Of a DNA stretch of 64,000 nucleotides, positions 43,619 to 52,370 are shown in pieces. This DNA is from SG8-41 sp035649495 (GTDB lineage Bacteria > Pseudomonadota > Gammaproteobacteria > Burkholderiales > SG8-41): the NCBI GenBank assembly GCA_035649495.1, contig DASRJL010000043.1, positions 36,123 through 100,122 of the forward strand, written 5' to 3'. Position numbers and translations under genes: made by a program. The notes below the pieces were generated by a model. It did not search any database. It was not told the origin of the DNA and saw only the letters and a list, made by a program, of their open reading frames with translations. Every line of letters begins with the position of its first letter. Within the stretch, counting starts at the first letter, position 1.

Positions 43619-45001
43619 ATGACCGGGAATCCTGCCGCCGTACAGTGGGACGCAACGACCGAGGGCCTCGTGCAATTCGCCGAGCGCGCACGCTACGACG
43701 CGCTGCCGCCGGAGGTCGTGCGCGCGTGCAAGGTGCGCTTGATCGACACGTTTGCGAGCGCTCTCGGGGCCTGGCAGGAGCCGTTGAGCGCAGCCGCACG
43801 CAAGGTTGCGGAACGCACGCGCGGCGTGGAAGGCGTGGAGGCCAGCGTCTGGGGCAGCGCCATCCGCACAACCCCGGAAGCAGCGGCGTTCACGAACGGC
43901 GTGATGGTGCGCCTGCTCGATATCAGCGATACGTATATGGGGAGGAGCAGGGGCCATCCGAGCGACATGACGTCCGGGCTCGTCGCCGTTGCCGAAGCCG
44001 CCGGCGCGGACGGCAAGTCGCTCATCACGGCGATCGTGCTTGCCTACGACGTCTATTGCAGCTTCTGCGAGACGGTCGATTTCAATTCCAGGGGCTGGGA
44101 CCAGCCGGCCTATAACGCGCTCGGATGCGTGCTCGGGGCCGGGAAGCTGCTCGGCCTTACGCGCAGCCACATGGGCAACGCGGTCTCGCTCGCGCTCGTC
44201 CCGAACCTGGGACTTGCCCAGGCCCGCCGCGGGGTGCTATCGAGCTGGAAAGGCTGTGCCGGCCCCAACGCCTCGCGCAACGCCGTGTTTGCGGCGCTCC
44301 TGGCGCAGGATGGCTTCACCGGCCCGACGGCGGTGTTCGAAGGCGATGGCGGCCTGTGGCAGGCGACGGGCGCGCGCCCGGAATGGCTGCTTCCCGAAGG
44401 CCGCCACTTCATCGGGGAAACGCACATCAAGGGCCTGCCGATCTGCTATCACGGACAATCGTCGGCCTGGGCGGCGCTGGAGCTGCGCGAGCGCATCGAC
44501 CCGGCGCAGATCGCCGGCATCGAGATCGATACCTACAAGGCCGCGGTCATGATGATGGGCGCGGATCCCTCGCGCTGGGCGCCGGATACGCACGAGACGG
44601 CCGATCACAGCCTGCCGTACTGCATCTCCATCGCTCTCCTCGACGGGAGGATTACGGGCGAGTCGTTTGCCGATGCCCGTCTGCGCGATCCGGTCGTGGG
44701 AGAACTCATGCGCAAGGTCAAGGTGCGGGAGGAAAAGCGCCTGTCGGATGCGTACCCGGAAGGTGCGCCCGGGCGCGTTACCATCAGGATGGCGTCGGGC
44801 GAGACGCACACGCGCGAAGTCCTGTACCCGAGAGGGCACGCGAAAAGCCCGATGAGCGAGGCGGACGTGGAGCGGAAGTTCCACGAGATGGCCGCGGTGC
44901 GGCTTGCGCCCGGGCGATGCAACGAAGTGCTCGCGGCGATCGCGAACCTGGAGCAGTCCGGCGATGTGGGCCGCGACCTGGTGCGGCTTGTTTCGCAATG
45001 A
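43619..45001 (+). CDS. MmgE/PrpD-family protein
   Basis: A 460-residue protein of the MmgE/PrpD family, which includes 2-methylcitrate dehydratase and cis-aconitate decarboxylase. Family features are VRACKVRLIDTFASALGAW, GMRTTPE-like region IRTTPEAAAFTNGVMVRLLD, SRGHPSDMTSG and LPYCISIALLDG near the end. GAGGAGAGG before the ATG at 43619 fixes the start. Two MaoC-type hydratase genes follow at 45206, after a repeat-rich gap, so a dehydration/hydration role in an organic-acid pathway is likely. Substrate not identifiable. Confidence 0.87.
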   Translation: MTGNPAAVQWDATTEGLVQFAERARYDALPPEVVRACKVRLIDTFASALGAWQEPLSAAARKVAERTRGVEGVEASVWGSAIRTTPEAAAFTNGVMVRLLDISDTYMGRSRGHPSDMTSGLVAVAEAAGADGKSLITAIVLAYDVYCSFCETVDFNSRGWDQPAYNALGCVLGAGKLLGLTRSHMGNAVSLALVPNLGLAQARRGVLSSWKGCAGPNASRNAVFAALLAQDGFTGPTAVFEGDGGLWQATGARPEWLLPEGRHFIGETHIKGLPICYHGQSSAWAALELRERIDPAQIAGIEIDTYKAAVMMMGADPSRWAPDTHETADHSLPYCISIALLDGRITGESFADARLRDPVVGELMRKVKVREEKRLSDAYPEGAPGRVTIRMASGETHTREVLYPRGHAKSPMSEADVERKFHEMAAVRLAPGRCNEVLAAIANLEQSGDVGRDLVRLVSQ

Positions 45002-45003
45002 AA

Positions 45004-45182
45004 CCGCAGATGAACGCAGATAGCGCAAATGAGTTTTAGCCACGGATACACACGGAAACACACGGAAAGTTGACTAGCGTCATCAACATCGGCAGGTGCG
45101 ATCCCGGGAGTCTGCCCTGATTCGCGTCAGTCATTCTGTGCTGTTGATGTTGTCCGTGTACGTCCGTGTGATTCCGTGGCAA
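45004..45182. repeat. GCAGATGAAC and CACGGA tandem arrays, inverted pair
   Basis: After the MmgE/PrpD stop come GCAGAT-type 10-mers (about 45004-45032), then CCACGGATACACACGGA and AACACACGGA (45040-45067). The same CACGGA family appears inverted at about 45156-45182 (TCCGTGTACGTCCGTGTGAT). The arms could pair over about 25 bp with mismatches. Such arrays are dispersed in many environmental bacterial genomes. Confidence 0.65.
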
Positions 45183-45205
45183 ATGTTCTGCAGAGGGGGG
45201 CCGGG

Positions 45206-45661
45206 ATGGTCGAATTCAAGACGCTTTCGTACGAGAAGGTGACGGTAGGGGAGGAATTCCGCTCCGACGACTTTCTCATCAAGCCCGAGGACGTCGATAC
45301 CTACGCCTTTGCCGTGGACGATCACCACCCCTGGTACTTCGAGGATTCGCCGCTCGGCGGGAAGATCGCGCACCCGACGCTCATGGCAAACCAGGCCCTG
45401 CTCATGCGGCATTCCCGTTACATCGTGCCTGCGGGCCTGCACGCCAAGATGCAATTCGAGTTCCTCGAGCCGCTGCGCGCCGGCATGCGCGTGCGCACGC
45501 ACGGCAGGATCATCGACAAGTACGAGCGGCGCGACCGCCACTACATGGTCACGCAGTTCGAGACCCGTGACGAGGAGACCGGCGCGGTCCTGGTCCGCGG
45601 GCAGTTCACGCAGATGATTTTCCCCGAGTCGGGAGTGCATCGTGAAACAGCAAACCGCTAA
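45206..45661 (+). CDS. MaoC-like hot-dog dehydratase, subunit 1
   Basis: A 151-residue hot-dog fold protein. It reads YEKVTVGEEFRSDDFLI, then DVDTYAFAVDDHHPWYFED and GGKIAHPTLMANQALL, the layout of MaoC/FAS1-type hydratases. ATG 45206 has GAGGGG upstream. It overlaps the second hot-dog gene by 20 bp, so the two are translationally coupled and may form a heterodimer, as in some R-specific enoyl-CoA or mesaconyl-CoA hydratases. Confidence 0.83.
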   Translation: MVEFKTLSYEKVTVGEEFRSDDFLIKPEDVDTYAFAVDDHHPWYFEDSPLGGKIAHPTLMANQALLMRHSRYIVPAGLHAKMQFEFLEPLRAGMRVRTHGRIIDKYERRDRHYMVTQFETRDEETGAVLVRGQFTQMIFPESGVHRETANR

Positions 45662-46061
45662 CCGCCTGGAAATCGGCGCGGAGCTGCCGCCGCTCACCAA
45701 GACCATCCAGCAGCGCCAGATCGACTGCTATTCCGGTGTGCGCCCGAACTCGATACACACCGACCCGGAATGGGCGCGCAGGAAAGGCTTCCGGGCGCCG
45801 CTCGCGCAGGCGATGATGTCGACCGCGTACGTGTCGCAGTTGATGACGCAGTTCGCGGGGCAGGGCTTCGTCAAGGGCGGGAAGATGTCCGTGTCCTTCA
45901 TCAAGCCCGTCATCGTGGGCGACACGTTGACGGTGCGCGGCCGCGTGAAGAGCCGGGAATCCGAAGGCGACAGGGTGCGCGTCACGGTCGAGGTCTGGTG
46001 CGAGAACCAGGACGGCGTGAAGACCATGGTCGGCACCGCGAGCGGGCTGGAAACTGAATAG
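45642..46061 (+). CDS. MaoC-like hot-dog dehydratase, subunit 2
   Basis: A 139-residue hot-dog protein starting at GTG with GGAG upstream, inside the end of subunit 1. The hydratase region reads YSGVRPNSIHTDPEWARRKG, keeping the catalytic-type His but lacking the usual Asp of GDxNPIH. FVKGGKMSVSFIKPVIVGDT and LTVRGRVK are typical. Together with subunit 1 and the MmgE/PrpD protein it probably hydrates an unsaturated acyl-CoA. Confidence 0.83.
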   Translation: MKQQTANRLEIGAELPPLTKTIQQRQIDCYSGVRPNSIHTDPEWARRKGFRAPLAQAMMSTAYVSQLMTQFAGQGFVKGGKMSVSFIKPVIVGDTLTVRGRVKSRESEGDRVRVTVEVWCENQDGVKTMVGTASGLETE

Positions 46062-46089
46062 CGTCCCAGCCAGCCCGCAGCATCGCCTT

Positions 46090-46527
46090 TCATGATACCC
46101 CGGCGTTCCGGGAAAAGATCCGCGCCCGCAGTGCGTCCACGAGTTCCGTCGCGACGTCTACCTGCTCCCGGAGCCATCTCTGCCGGTTCCGATCGGCCGC
46201 TGCCACCCGCGTGCGCTCGGCGACCTGGGGGGCGTTGAGCCCGCTCCCGTTGCGGGCGGCGGGATCGGCGCCGCAATCGAGCAGCATGCGCACAATGGCG
46301 ATGCGCTCTTCCGTCAATGCATTGCACGCCAACGTGAGCGCGGTGTCGTGGTCGGTGGGCAGGTACCCATAGTGGTACACGTAGCGTCGCTCCGGCTCTC
46401 GCGTATTGGCGTCGGCGCCAAGCGCGAGGAGGGCGCGCACGCGCTCGACGTCCTGCAGGCGGATCGCTTCGAGCAATTGCACGTCCAGGGTTCCCTGATT
46501 GCTGTCCCGGTTCATGAGCCACTCCAT
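46090..46527 (-). CDS. Ankyrin-repeat protein
   Basis: A 145-residue protein with about two to three ankyrin repeats: LLEAIRLQDVERVRALLALG, HDTALTLACNALTEERIAIV and RMLLDCGADPAARNGSGLNA. The C-terminus is a charged helix. No signal peptide or enzyme domain. Ankyrin proteins mediate protein contacts; the partner is unknown. It is convergent with the hot-dog gene pair and lies upstream of nothing on its own strand within 90 bp. Confidence 0.82.
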   Translation of the reverse strand: MEWLMNRDSNQGTLDVQLLEAIRLQDVERVRALLALGADANTREPERRYVYHYGYLPTDHDTALTLACNALTEERIAIVRMLLDCGADPAARNGSGLNAPQVAERTRVAAADRNRQRWLREQVDVATELVDALRARIFSRNAGVS

Positions 46528-46601
46528 TTCCAGAGAGTGCTCGATGGACGGGGCGAGGGAAATCAGGCGCGTGGCCTAGGCCACCGGTATGTCTCTAGTC
46601 C

Positions 46602-47111
46602 TTAGTCCGCGGCGGCCATGAGTAGAAACGCAATGGCGGTGCCGATGGCGGCGGGAACGCCGTAGCGCTCGACCGGCGATATCGCGTCGCCGACGATGAC
46701 TTCCACCGGCACGTTCGTGTGCTCGAGCACCTTGCTGGTGATCGAATCATCGATCAAGCGCGTGAGCGAATTCTTGCGCGCCGTGCCCATGACGATCTGG
46801 TCGCAGCGCAGCCGGCGCGCCACCGTGCTGATCACCGCAGCCTTGTCGCCGACTTCCATGTGGCACGCGTAGGGCACGCCGAAGCGCCCGAGCAGGTCGC
46901 GCGCCGGCCGGGTGGCTTTCTCGGCCTCGTCCCGGTGATAGCTCGCGCGGTTCCTGCCGCTCACGAAGCGCGCGATGTACTGCGGAAACGGTGTCCTGAC
47001 GTGCAGCAGGTGGACCTCCAGCGCCGAGTCGCTCATGAACCGGGTGATGACGCGGCGCAGAGCGTGCTCGGAGTTGGGCGAGCCGTCGACGGGAACGAGT
47101 ACTCTCTTCAT
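46602..47111 (-). CDS. Universal stress protein with C-terminal hydrophobic helix
   Basis: A 169-residue UspA-family protein: MKRVLVPVDGSPNSEHALRR at the start, and RCDQIVMGTARKNSLTRLID then SKVLEHTNVPVEVIV, which match the ATP-binding region, although the usual GS is altered. The last 20 residues (GVPAAIGTAIAFLLMAA) form a membrane-type helix, unusual for a soluble Usp, so it may be membrane-tethered. It follows the P-type ATPase by 35 bp on the same strand and is probably co-transcribed with it. Confidence 0.85.
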   Translation of the reverse strand: MKRVLVPVDGSPNSEHALRRVITRFMSDSALEVHLLHVRTPFPQYIARFVSGRNRASYHRDEAEKATRPARDLLGRFGVPYACHMEVGDKAAVISTVARRLRCDQIVMGTARKNSLTRLIDDSITSKVLEHTNVPVEVIVGDAISPVERYGVPAAIGTAIAFLLMAAAD

Positions 47112-47146
47112 CGTCGTGGACCCGGTTGCGCCTGGCGCATGGCCGA

Positions 47147-49975
47147 TCAATGAACGAGACGCGCCTGCGTCGCGCCGGTTCCTAACGTCCTTCTCCTGAA
47201 GTAGACCTTCAGCAGCTCCATCGCGATCGGCGAGGCGAAGAAGAAGGGGAACATGAACAGCCAGTCGTTCACCGTCAGCGGCACCGTGTCGAAGAAAGGC
47301 TGCAGGAACGGCACGTATACGACCGCGAGCACGAGCAGGAACGAAGCCAGGACTGCCCAGTTCATCCACTTGTTGGAAAACACGCCGATGGCGAACAGGC
47401 TGAGGTACTCGGAGCGCGCGGTATAGGCCCGGATCAGCTCGGAGGTGCAGAGCGTGACGAAGGCAATGGTCTGCGCCGCCTCGAGGTGCCCGGGATACCG
47501 CTGCAGGCCGAAGTAGAACGCCAGCAGGATGGCGATCGCGTCGACCACTGCAATGACACCGATACCGATCGCCATGTCCCGATTGATGACGGGCTCCTTC
47601 GGGGGGCGCGGCGGGTGCTTCATGATGTCGGGGTCGCCCTTTTCCATCCCCAGAGCAAGGGCAGGGGCGCCGTCGCTCACGAGGTTCAACCACAGGAGCT
47701 GAACCGGCCGCAAGGGGATCGGCAGCCCGAAGAGCATCGAGCCGAAGATGATGAGGATTTCGCCGGCATTGCAGGCGAGCAGGAAGTACACGAACTTGCG
47801 GATGTTGGAGTAGATGATCCGCCCCTGCTCGATGGCCGCCACGATGCTGGCGTAATTGTCGTCCGTGAGCACCATGTCCGCCGTCTGCTTGGCGACGTCC
47901 GTTCCGGTTATGCCCATGGAGACGCCGATGTTCGCCCGCTTGAGAGCCGGGGCATCGTTCACGCCGTCACCCGTCATCGCCACCACGTGGTCGCGCGCTT
48001 TGAAGGCGTCGACGATCCTGGTCTTGTGTGTTGGCGAGACCCGGCAGCACACCTCCAGCTTGTCAGCCCTGGCCGCCAGTTCGGCGTCGGTCAGCTTTTC
48101 GATCTCCGGCCCGGTCAGGACCAGACCGCCCTTGCTGAGCAGGCCGATATCCCGGGCGATCGCCTCGGCGGTTTCCTTGTGATCGCCGGTGACCATCACG
48201 CTCCGCAACCCGGCGCCCTTCGCCACCTTCACCGCATCCATGACCTCCGGGCGCGCCGGGTCGATCATGCCGAGCAGCCCGACAAAGGTGAGATTCTTCT
48301 CGACGTTCTCGGGCGTGCAGTTGGCGGGGACCTCCTCGAGGGGGCGATACGCGACCCCCAGCACCCGCAGCGCGCTGCGCGCCATGTCGAGGTTGTAGTC
48401 GAGCACTTCCTTGCGCTTTGCATCCGTCAGCGGTACGGCTCGCCCGGACTCGTGGATATGGCTGCACAGGTCCAGTAGTACATCCGGCGCCCCCTTGACG
48501 AAGGCGACAAACGACGGGTAACGGAAGCCTGCCGCTGAAGCCTGACCGCCAGCGCTGTGGATCGTCGTCATTCGTTTTCTGTCCGAATCGAACGGAATTT
48601 CCTGGACCCGGGGCAGGACGTTGTCCAGGTCGCTGCGTTGCAAGCCGCTCTTCGCGGATACCACGACCATGGCGCCCTCCGTCGGATCGCCGATGATCCG
48701 CCACGACCGCTTGCCGGCTTCGTCGCTCGCTTCCTCGAGCTTCGCGTCGTTGCAGACCATGGCGCCGTGCAGAAGCACGGCGGCGTCAGCGTCGGAGCGC
48801 GGATCGAAGGGCTTACCGTCCACGGAAAATTGCCCGGCCGGGTTGTATCCTTCTCCGGTAACGCGCAGCCGCCGGTTGCCGACCCACCCCTGTACGACGG
48901 TCATCGCGTTCTGCGTCAGCGTGCCCGTCTTATCGGAGCAGATGACGGTCGCGCAGCCCAGCGTTTCCACCGCGGGCAACTTCCGGATCAGGGCATTGCG
49001 CTTGACCATCTGCTGCATCCCCAGCGCGAGACAGATGGTCACGATGGCCGGAAGCCCTTCGGGCACGGCCGCGATGGCGAGACTTACGGCAGTCATGAAC
49101 AGATTGATGATGTCTTTCTGCTCGCCCTGCAGGTAGTTCAGGAATCCGATCGTGAAGATATCGGTCAGCTTGGTATCGCGGAAGAGGCCGTAGATGAAAA
49201 CGAACGCGCAGATCCCGATGCAGATCGTGCCGAGCACCTTGCCGAGATGCTCCAGCTTCTGCTGCAGAGGCGTATCTTCGTCCTCGTACGACTGAATCAT
49301 CTCCGCGATGAGCCCGATCTGCGTGCGCATCCCCGTTCCGGTGACGAGGCCCGTGCCCCGGCCGTACGTGACTACCGTGCTCATGAAAGCGGAGTTCCTG
49401 CGATCTCCCAGCGGGATTTCCCTGTCCAGCACGGCAGCCGCATTTTTCTCCGAGGGCACGGATTCACCCGTCAGCGAAGCCTCCTCGACCTTGAGATTGA
49501 CGCTCGTGACGAGGCGCATGTCGGCGGGTATGTAGTTGCCCGCCTCCAGAACGACGATATCGCCTGGAACGAGCTCCCGGCCCGGAACGGTGACCTGGTG
49601 TCCGTCGCGAATGACCTGCGCGTTCGGGGCGGACATTTTCTTCAAGGCCGCGAGTGCCTGTTCCGCCTTCGACTCCTGTATCACGCCCACGACGGCGTTC
49701 AGCACGACGATGATCATGATCGCTATCGAATCGACCCATTCCCCGAGCGCGAGCGCAATCAATGCCGCGACGATCAGGATGATCACCAGGTAGTTGTTGA
49801 ACTGGTCCCACAGAAGGGAGAGAAAACCCGGCCGGGGCTTCTCCATGAGCTCGTTGGGACCGAACTTCCGAAGACGGTCCTGCGCCTCCTGCCGGGTCAG
49901 GCCGTGATCGACGTGGGTCTGAAAGCCGCTGACGACCTCGTTGATCGGCTTCGCATGGGATTCCTTGTCTTCCAT
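47147..49975 (-). CDS. Cation-translocating P-type ATPase (Ca2+/Mn2+ type)
   Basis: A 942-residue P2-type ATPase. Features in order: cation-ATPase N-terminal domain (GLTRQEAQDRLRKFGPNEL), TGES actuator loop (EASLTGESVPSEKN), PEGL in TM4 (AAVPEGLPAIVTICLALG), phosphorylated D348 in CSDKTGTLTQ, TGDGVND hinge, and a C-terminal six-helix block. The PEGL form and gene layout fit Ca2+/Mn2+-type pumps. GGAGGAG seven bases upstream fixes the ATG at 49975. It shares its upstream region with a manganese riboswitch on the opposite strand, which suggests a metal-homeostasis role. Metal specificity not provable here. Confidence 0.9.
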   Translation of the reverse strand: MEDKESHAKPINEVVSGFQTHVDHGLTRQEAQDRLRKFGPNELMEKPRPGFLSLLWDQFNNYLVIILIVAALIALALGEWVDSIAIMIIVVLNAVVGVIQESKAEQALAALKKMSAPNAQVIRDGHQVTVPGRELVPGDIVVLEAGNYIPADMRLVTSVNLKVEEASLTGESVPSEKNAAAVLDREIPLGDRRNSAFMSTVVTYGRGTGLVTGTGMRTQIGLIAEMIQSYEDEDTPLQQKLEHLGKVLGTICIGICAFVFIYGLFRDTKLTDIFTIGFLNYLQGEQKDIINLFMTAVSLAIAAVPEGLPAIVTICLALGMQQMVKRNALIRKLPAVETLGCATVICSDKTGTLTQNAMTVVQGWVGNRRLRVTGEGYNPAGQFSVDGKPFDPRSDADAAVLLHGAMVCNDAKLEEASDEAGKRSWRIIGDPTEGAMVVVSAKSGLQRSDLDNVLPRVQEIPFDSDRKRMTTIHSAGGQASAAGFRYPSFVAFVKGAPDVLLDLCSHIHESGRAVPLTDAKRKEVLDYNLDMARSALRVLGVAYRPLEEVPANCTPENVEKNLTFVGLLGMIDPARPEVMDAVKVAKGAGLRSVMVTGDHKETAEAIARDIGLLSKGGLVLTGPEIEKLTDAELAARADKLEVCCRVSPTHKTRIVDAFKARDHVVAMTGDGVNDAPALKRANIGVSMGITGTDVAKQTADMVLTDDNYASIVAAIEQGRIIYSNIRKFVYFLLACNAGEILIIFGSMLFGLPIPLRPVQLLWLNLVSDGAPALALGMEKGDPDIMKHPPRPPKEPVINRDMAIGIGVIAVVDAIAILLAFYFGLQRYPGHLEAAQTIAFVTLCTSELIRAYTARSEYLSLFAIGVFSNKWMNWAVLASFLLVLAVVYVPFLQPFFDTVPLTVNDWLFMFPFFFASPIAMELLKVYFRRRTLGTGATQARLVH

Positions 49976-50126
49976 TTCGGTGCTCCTCCACTCTGTTTGA
50001 ATGGAGTATGGGCAGCGGAAGATGAGCCCGGGGTGAAGTTTGGCAATGCCAACCATACGATCCGCATATGGGAATCCCGTACGTGTAATCCATATCATTA
50101 CTAAACGTAATACATGGACAATTCTC

Positions 50127-50154
50127 TTGCCCCGCGATAGGAGGACGATATAAT
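50127..50154 (+). promoter_or_regulatory. Sigma-70-type promoter of the riboswitch transcript
   Basis: TTGCCC at 50127-50132 and TATAAT at 50149-50154, spaced by 16 bases. Transcription would begin near 50161, just ahead of the riboswitch. Confidence 0.6.
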
Positions 50155-50194
50155 CCCCATTACCCGATGCAATGGAGTGGGAGCATCGGAATCC

Positions 50195-50328
50195 CTCCAA
50201 AGGGGAGTAGCTTTAAGTAGCGCAGTGTTCACGCTTCACGCGTTACTTATGGCATGGTCGTCAACACGGGACTGAAAGTCCCCGGCCATGCCGGCAACAG
50301 CAGCGACTGTTGCAGCGAGACCTTTGCC
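50195..50328 (+). promoter_or_regulatory. yybP-ykoY (manganese) riboswitch
   Basis: The sequence has the conserved landmarks of the Mn2+-sensing yybP-ykoY aptamer: AGGGGAGTAGC at 50201, GTCGTCAACACGG at about 50257, and the closing GCGAGACCTTTGCC at 50315-50328. CAAAGG (50198-50203) pairs with CCTTTG (50321-50326) to form P1. The same CCTTTGCC is also used by the terminator that follows, so metal binding to P1 should prevent termination (an ON switch). The next gene on this strand is a LysR regulator, not the usual exporter. Confidence 0.85.
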
Positions 50329-50351
50329 AGAACGGCAAGGGTCTTTTTTTT
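50319..50351 (+). terminator. Riboswitch-controlled terminator
   Basis: GACCTTTGCC pairs with GGCAAGGGTC (one G-U) across an AGAAC loop, followed by eight T residues. The left arm is also the 3' strand of riboswitch helix P1, so the two structures exclude each other. Confidence 0.85.
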
Positions 50352-50431
50352 GGGCCTTTGCCGATTCGAGGTAAAGGCCGTCGCCCCGCCGGGGCGCGGC
50401 AGTGTTTCAGCTCTTCAGAAGGAGAGTCGAC

Positions 50432-51406
50432 ATGCCGCAAGCGAAGATCCGCCGCTACTTCAAGCACGGCACCATGCACCAGTTGAGCGTCTTCGAGGCC
50501 GTCGCGCGGCTGGGCAGCTACACGCGCGCTGCGGAGGAGCTGCACATCGCGCAGCCCACCGCGTCGGTGCAGATCCGGAAGCTCACCGAAACGATAGGCC
50601 TGCCCCTCCTCGAGCAGGTCGGCAATCGTACCCACCTGACCGAGGCCGGGCGCGAGCTGCAGGCGGCGTGCCGGGAGATTTTCCAGGAGCTCGTCCGGAT
50701 CGAGGACAGGCTCTCCAGCATACGCGGCCTCGACTCGGGACGCCTGTGGCTCGCCGCCAGCACCACGAGCAGGTATTTTGCGCCGCGCATCCTCGCCGCG
50801 TTCGTGCAGCAGCACCCCGGCATCAACGTCTCGCTGCAGATCCACAATCGCGAGATGCTGCTGAAGCGGCTCGTCGACGACGTGGACGACCTCTACATAT
50901 TCGTCGATCCGCCCCGGGGCGTGGAAGTGGTCGTGCAGCAGATTCTGCCCAATCCGATGGTAATGCTCGCGCGCGCCGATCATGCGCTCGCCGCGCAGAA
51001 ACGTATCGCGTTCGCGCGCCTGGCGGAGGAGCCATTCCTCATGCGCGAGTCCGGTTCCGGCACCCGCGCGGCTGTCCTGGAAATCTTCGCCCGCTACGGC
51101 TCGCAGCCGCGGGTCAGAATGGAGCTCTCGACCAACGAGGCGATCCGGGAAGCCATACGCGCCGGCCTGGGCGTGTCGATCCTGCCGCGTTACACGTTCG
51201 GTCTGGAGGGCGAGCAGGACGAGCTCGTGGCGCTCGACGTCGAAGGGCTACCGTTGGAGCGACACCTGCATTTCGTGTACCCGATCGGCAAGCAGCTGCC
51301 CTCGGCCGCACGCGCTTTCATGGAGTTCACGCGCGAGCACGTGCAGCGGCATTTCGCGCGCAACACGCCTCACACTGCGACGCGCACGTCCACCAGCTTG
51401 TCGTAG
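50432..51406 (+). CDS. LysR-family transcriptional regulator (CbbR-like)
   Basis: A 324-residue LysR regulator. The N-terminal winged helix reads HQLSVFEAVARLGSYTRAAE and AQPTASVQIRKLTETIG; the effector domain follows (LASTTSRYF-like LAASTTSRYFAPRILAAF). AAGGAGA before the ATG at 50432 sets the start. Its leader contains a manganese riboswitch with terminator, which would make a metal-controlled regulator. Its 3' end overlaps the convergent gene at 51370 by 37 bp. CbbR-like members often control carbon metabolism; target genes unknown. Confidence 0.87.
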   Translation: MPQAKIRRYFKHGTMHQLSVFEAVARLGSYTRAAEELHIAQPTASVQIRKLTETIGLPLLEQVGNRTHLTEAGRELQAACREIFQELVRIEDRLSSIRGLDSGRLWLAASTTSRYFAPRILAAFVQQHPGINVSLQIHNREMLLKRLVDDVDDLYIFVDPPRGVEVVVQQILPNPMVMLARADHALAAQKRIAFARLAEEPFLMRESGSGTRAAVLEIFARYGSQPRVRMELSTNEAIREAIRAGLGVSILPRYTFGLEGEQDELVALDVEGLPLERHLHFVYPIGKQLPSAARAFMEFTREHVQRHFARNTPHTATRTSTSLS

Positions 51407-52284
51407 GTGCTCTCGGGGTTGATGAGGCCCCAGGCCACCATGAAGTCGTAGGTGCGCTTGAATTCGGCGGGCGAGTAGGGTTCCGGATAGTTGTAGCGCA
51501 GGCGCGGCAGGTGCAGGTCCGAGGGCTCGAGCGTGACGATATCGGCCGGCACCTCGTCCGTGAGGTGCCTGAGCCAGGGCCGTATGTCCTGGTTGATCCT
51601 GTCCACGGCCCGGATGTGCGCGCGATGGAGCCCGCTGAAGATTTCCCCGTCGACCGAGGTGTCGGCGACTTCCAGGCCGTTGTAGAACGCCTCGCAGATC
51701 ACCTTGCAGCCGAGCTTTTCGCCCGCCGAAATCCACGGCTCCATGACGGCCGCAGCCTGGATGGTGCCGTCCAGCAGCGCCTTGAAGCGCTGGTTCGGGA
51801 TTCCCACGTGCACGGTCTTCACTTCGTCGCGGCTCAGGTAGCCGGAGAGCATGCCGAGCGTAATGTAGTGCGAGCCGGCATGAAAGTTGACGGCGACCTC
51901 GACGTTCGCAAGGTCCTGTGGCACGTTCCACGGCGAGTCTCCGCGCACGATGATGGCCTGCGTCGAGACCGCGGCGCGCTTGGTGATCACTTTCGCGCCG
52001 GTGCACGTGTCCTGCGTGCGCCGCATCTGTCCCCACTCGCACGCATGGTAAACGGAGAATTCGCCCTTCTCTATGCCTTCGTGCCAGAGAAAGGATTGTA
52101 TGGCCGCGTGCTCGCTCGCCCTCGCTCCCGCCGCGGCCAGCATCGCTTTGCGCATCGAAGGCAGGACGAGCTCCACGTCGAGGCCCTCCTGCTCGAAATA
52201 GCCCTCGGCCCGGGCGACGATATCGGGCAGCGAGAAAACGGCGTTATTCAGCTCGATGCGGGTTTTCTTGAGTTGCCTGCTCAT
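51370..52284 (-). CDS. NMT1/THI5-like ABC-type substrate-binding protein lacking signal peptide
   Basis: A 304-residue protein of the NMT1/ThiY solute-binding superfamily: ELNNAVFSLPDIVARAEGYF near the start, then TQAIIVRGDSPWN, YITLGMLSGYLSRDEVKTVH and DGTIQAAAVMEPWIS. Unlike periplasmic receptors it begins MSRQLKKTRIEL with no signal peptide, so it may be cytosolic or enzymatic (the superfamily also includes phthalate decarboxylase-like proteins). No ABC permease or ATPase is near. It is the last gene of a run with the Bug, acyl-CoA dehydrogenase and hydratase genes. Confidence 0.8.
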   Translation of the reverse strand: MSRQLKKTRIELNNAVFSLPDIVARAEGYFEQEGLDVELVLPSMRKAMLAAAGARASEHAAIQSFLWHEGIEKGEFSVYHACEWGQMRRTQDTCTGAKVITKRAAVSTQAIIVRGDSPWNVPQDLANVEVAVNFHAGSHYITLGMLSGYLSRDEVKTVHVGIPNQRFKALLDGTIQAAAVMEPWISAGEKLGCKVICEAFYNGLEVADTSVDGEIFSGLHRAHIRAVDRINQDIRPWLRHLTDEVPADIVTLEPSDLHLPRLRYNYPEPYSPAEFKRTYDFMVAWGLINPESTYDKLVDVRVAV

Positions 52285-52341
52285 CGTCTGGCTCCTGCGG
52301 AGTATCGTTCAGCGCACGACGTGCGTTTCACAAAAGTGTAC

Positions 52342-52370
52342 AACCGGTCACTGGTCACTGGTCACTGGTC
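52342..52370. repeat. 7-bp tandem array (GGTCACT)
   Basis: GGTCACT three times then GGTC, directly beside the stop of the Bug gene at 52371 and upstream of the NMT1-like gene. It is the same repeat family as the arrays at 14961 and 60921. Confidence 0.65.
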
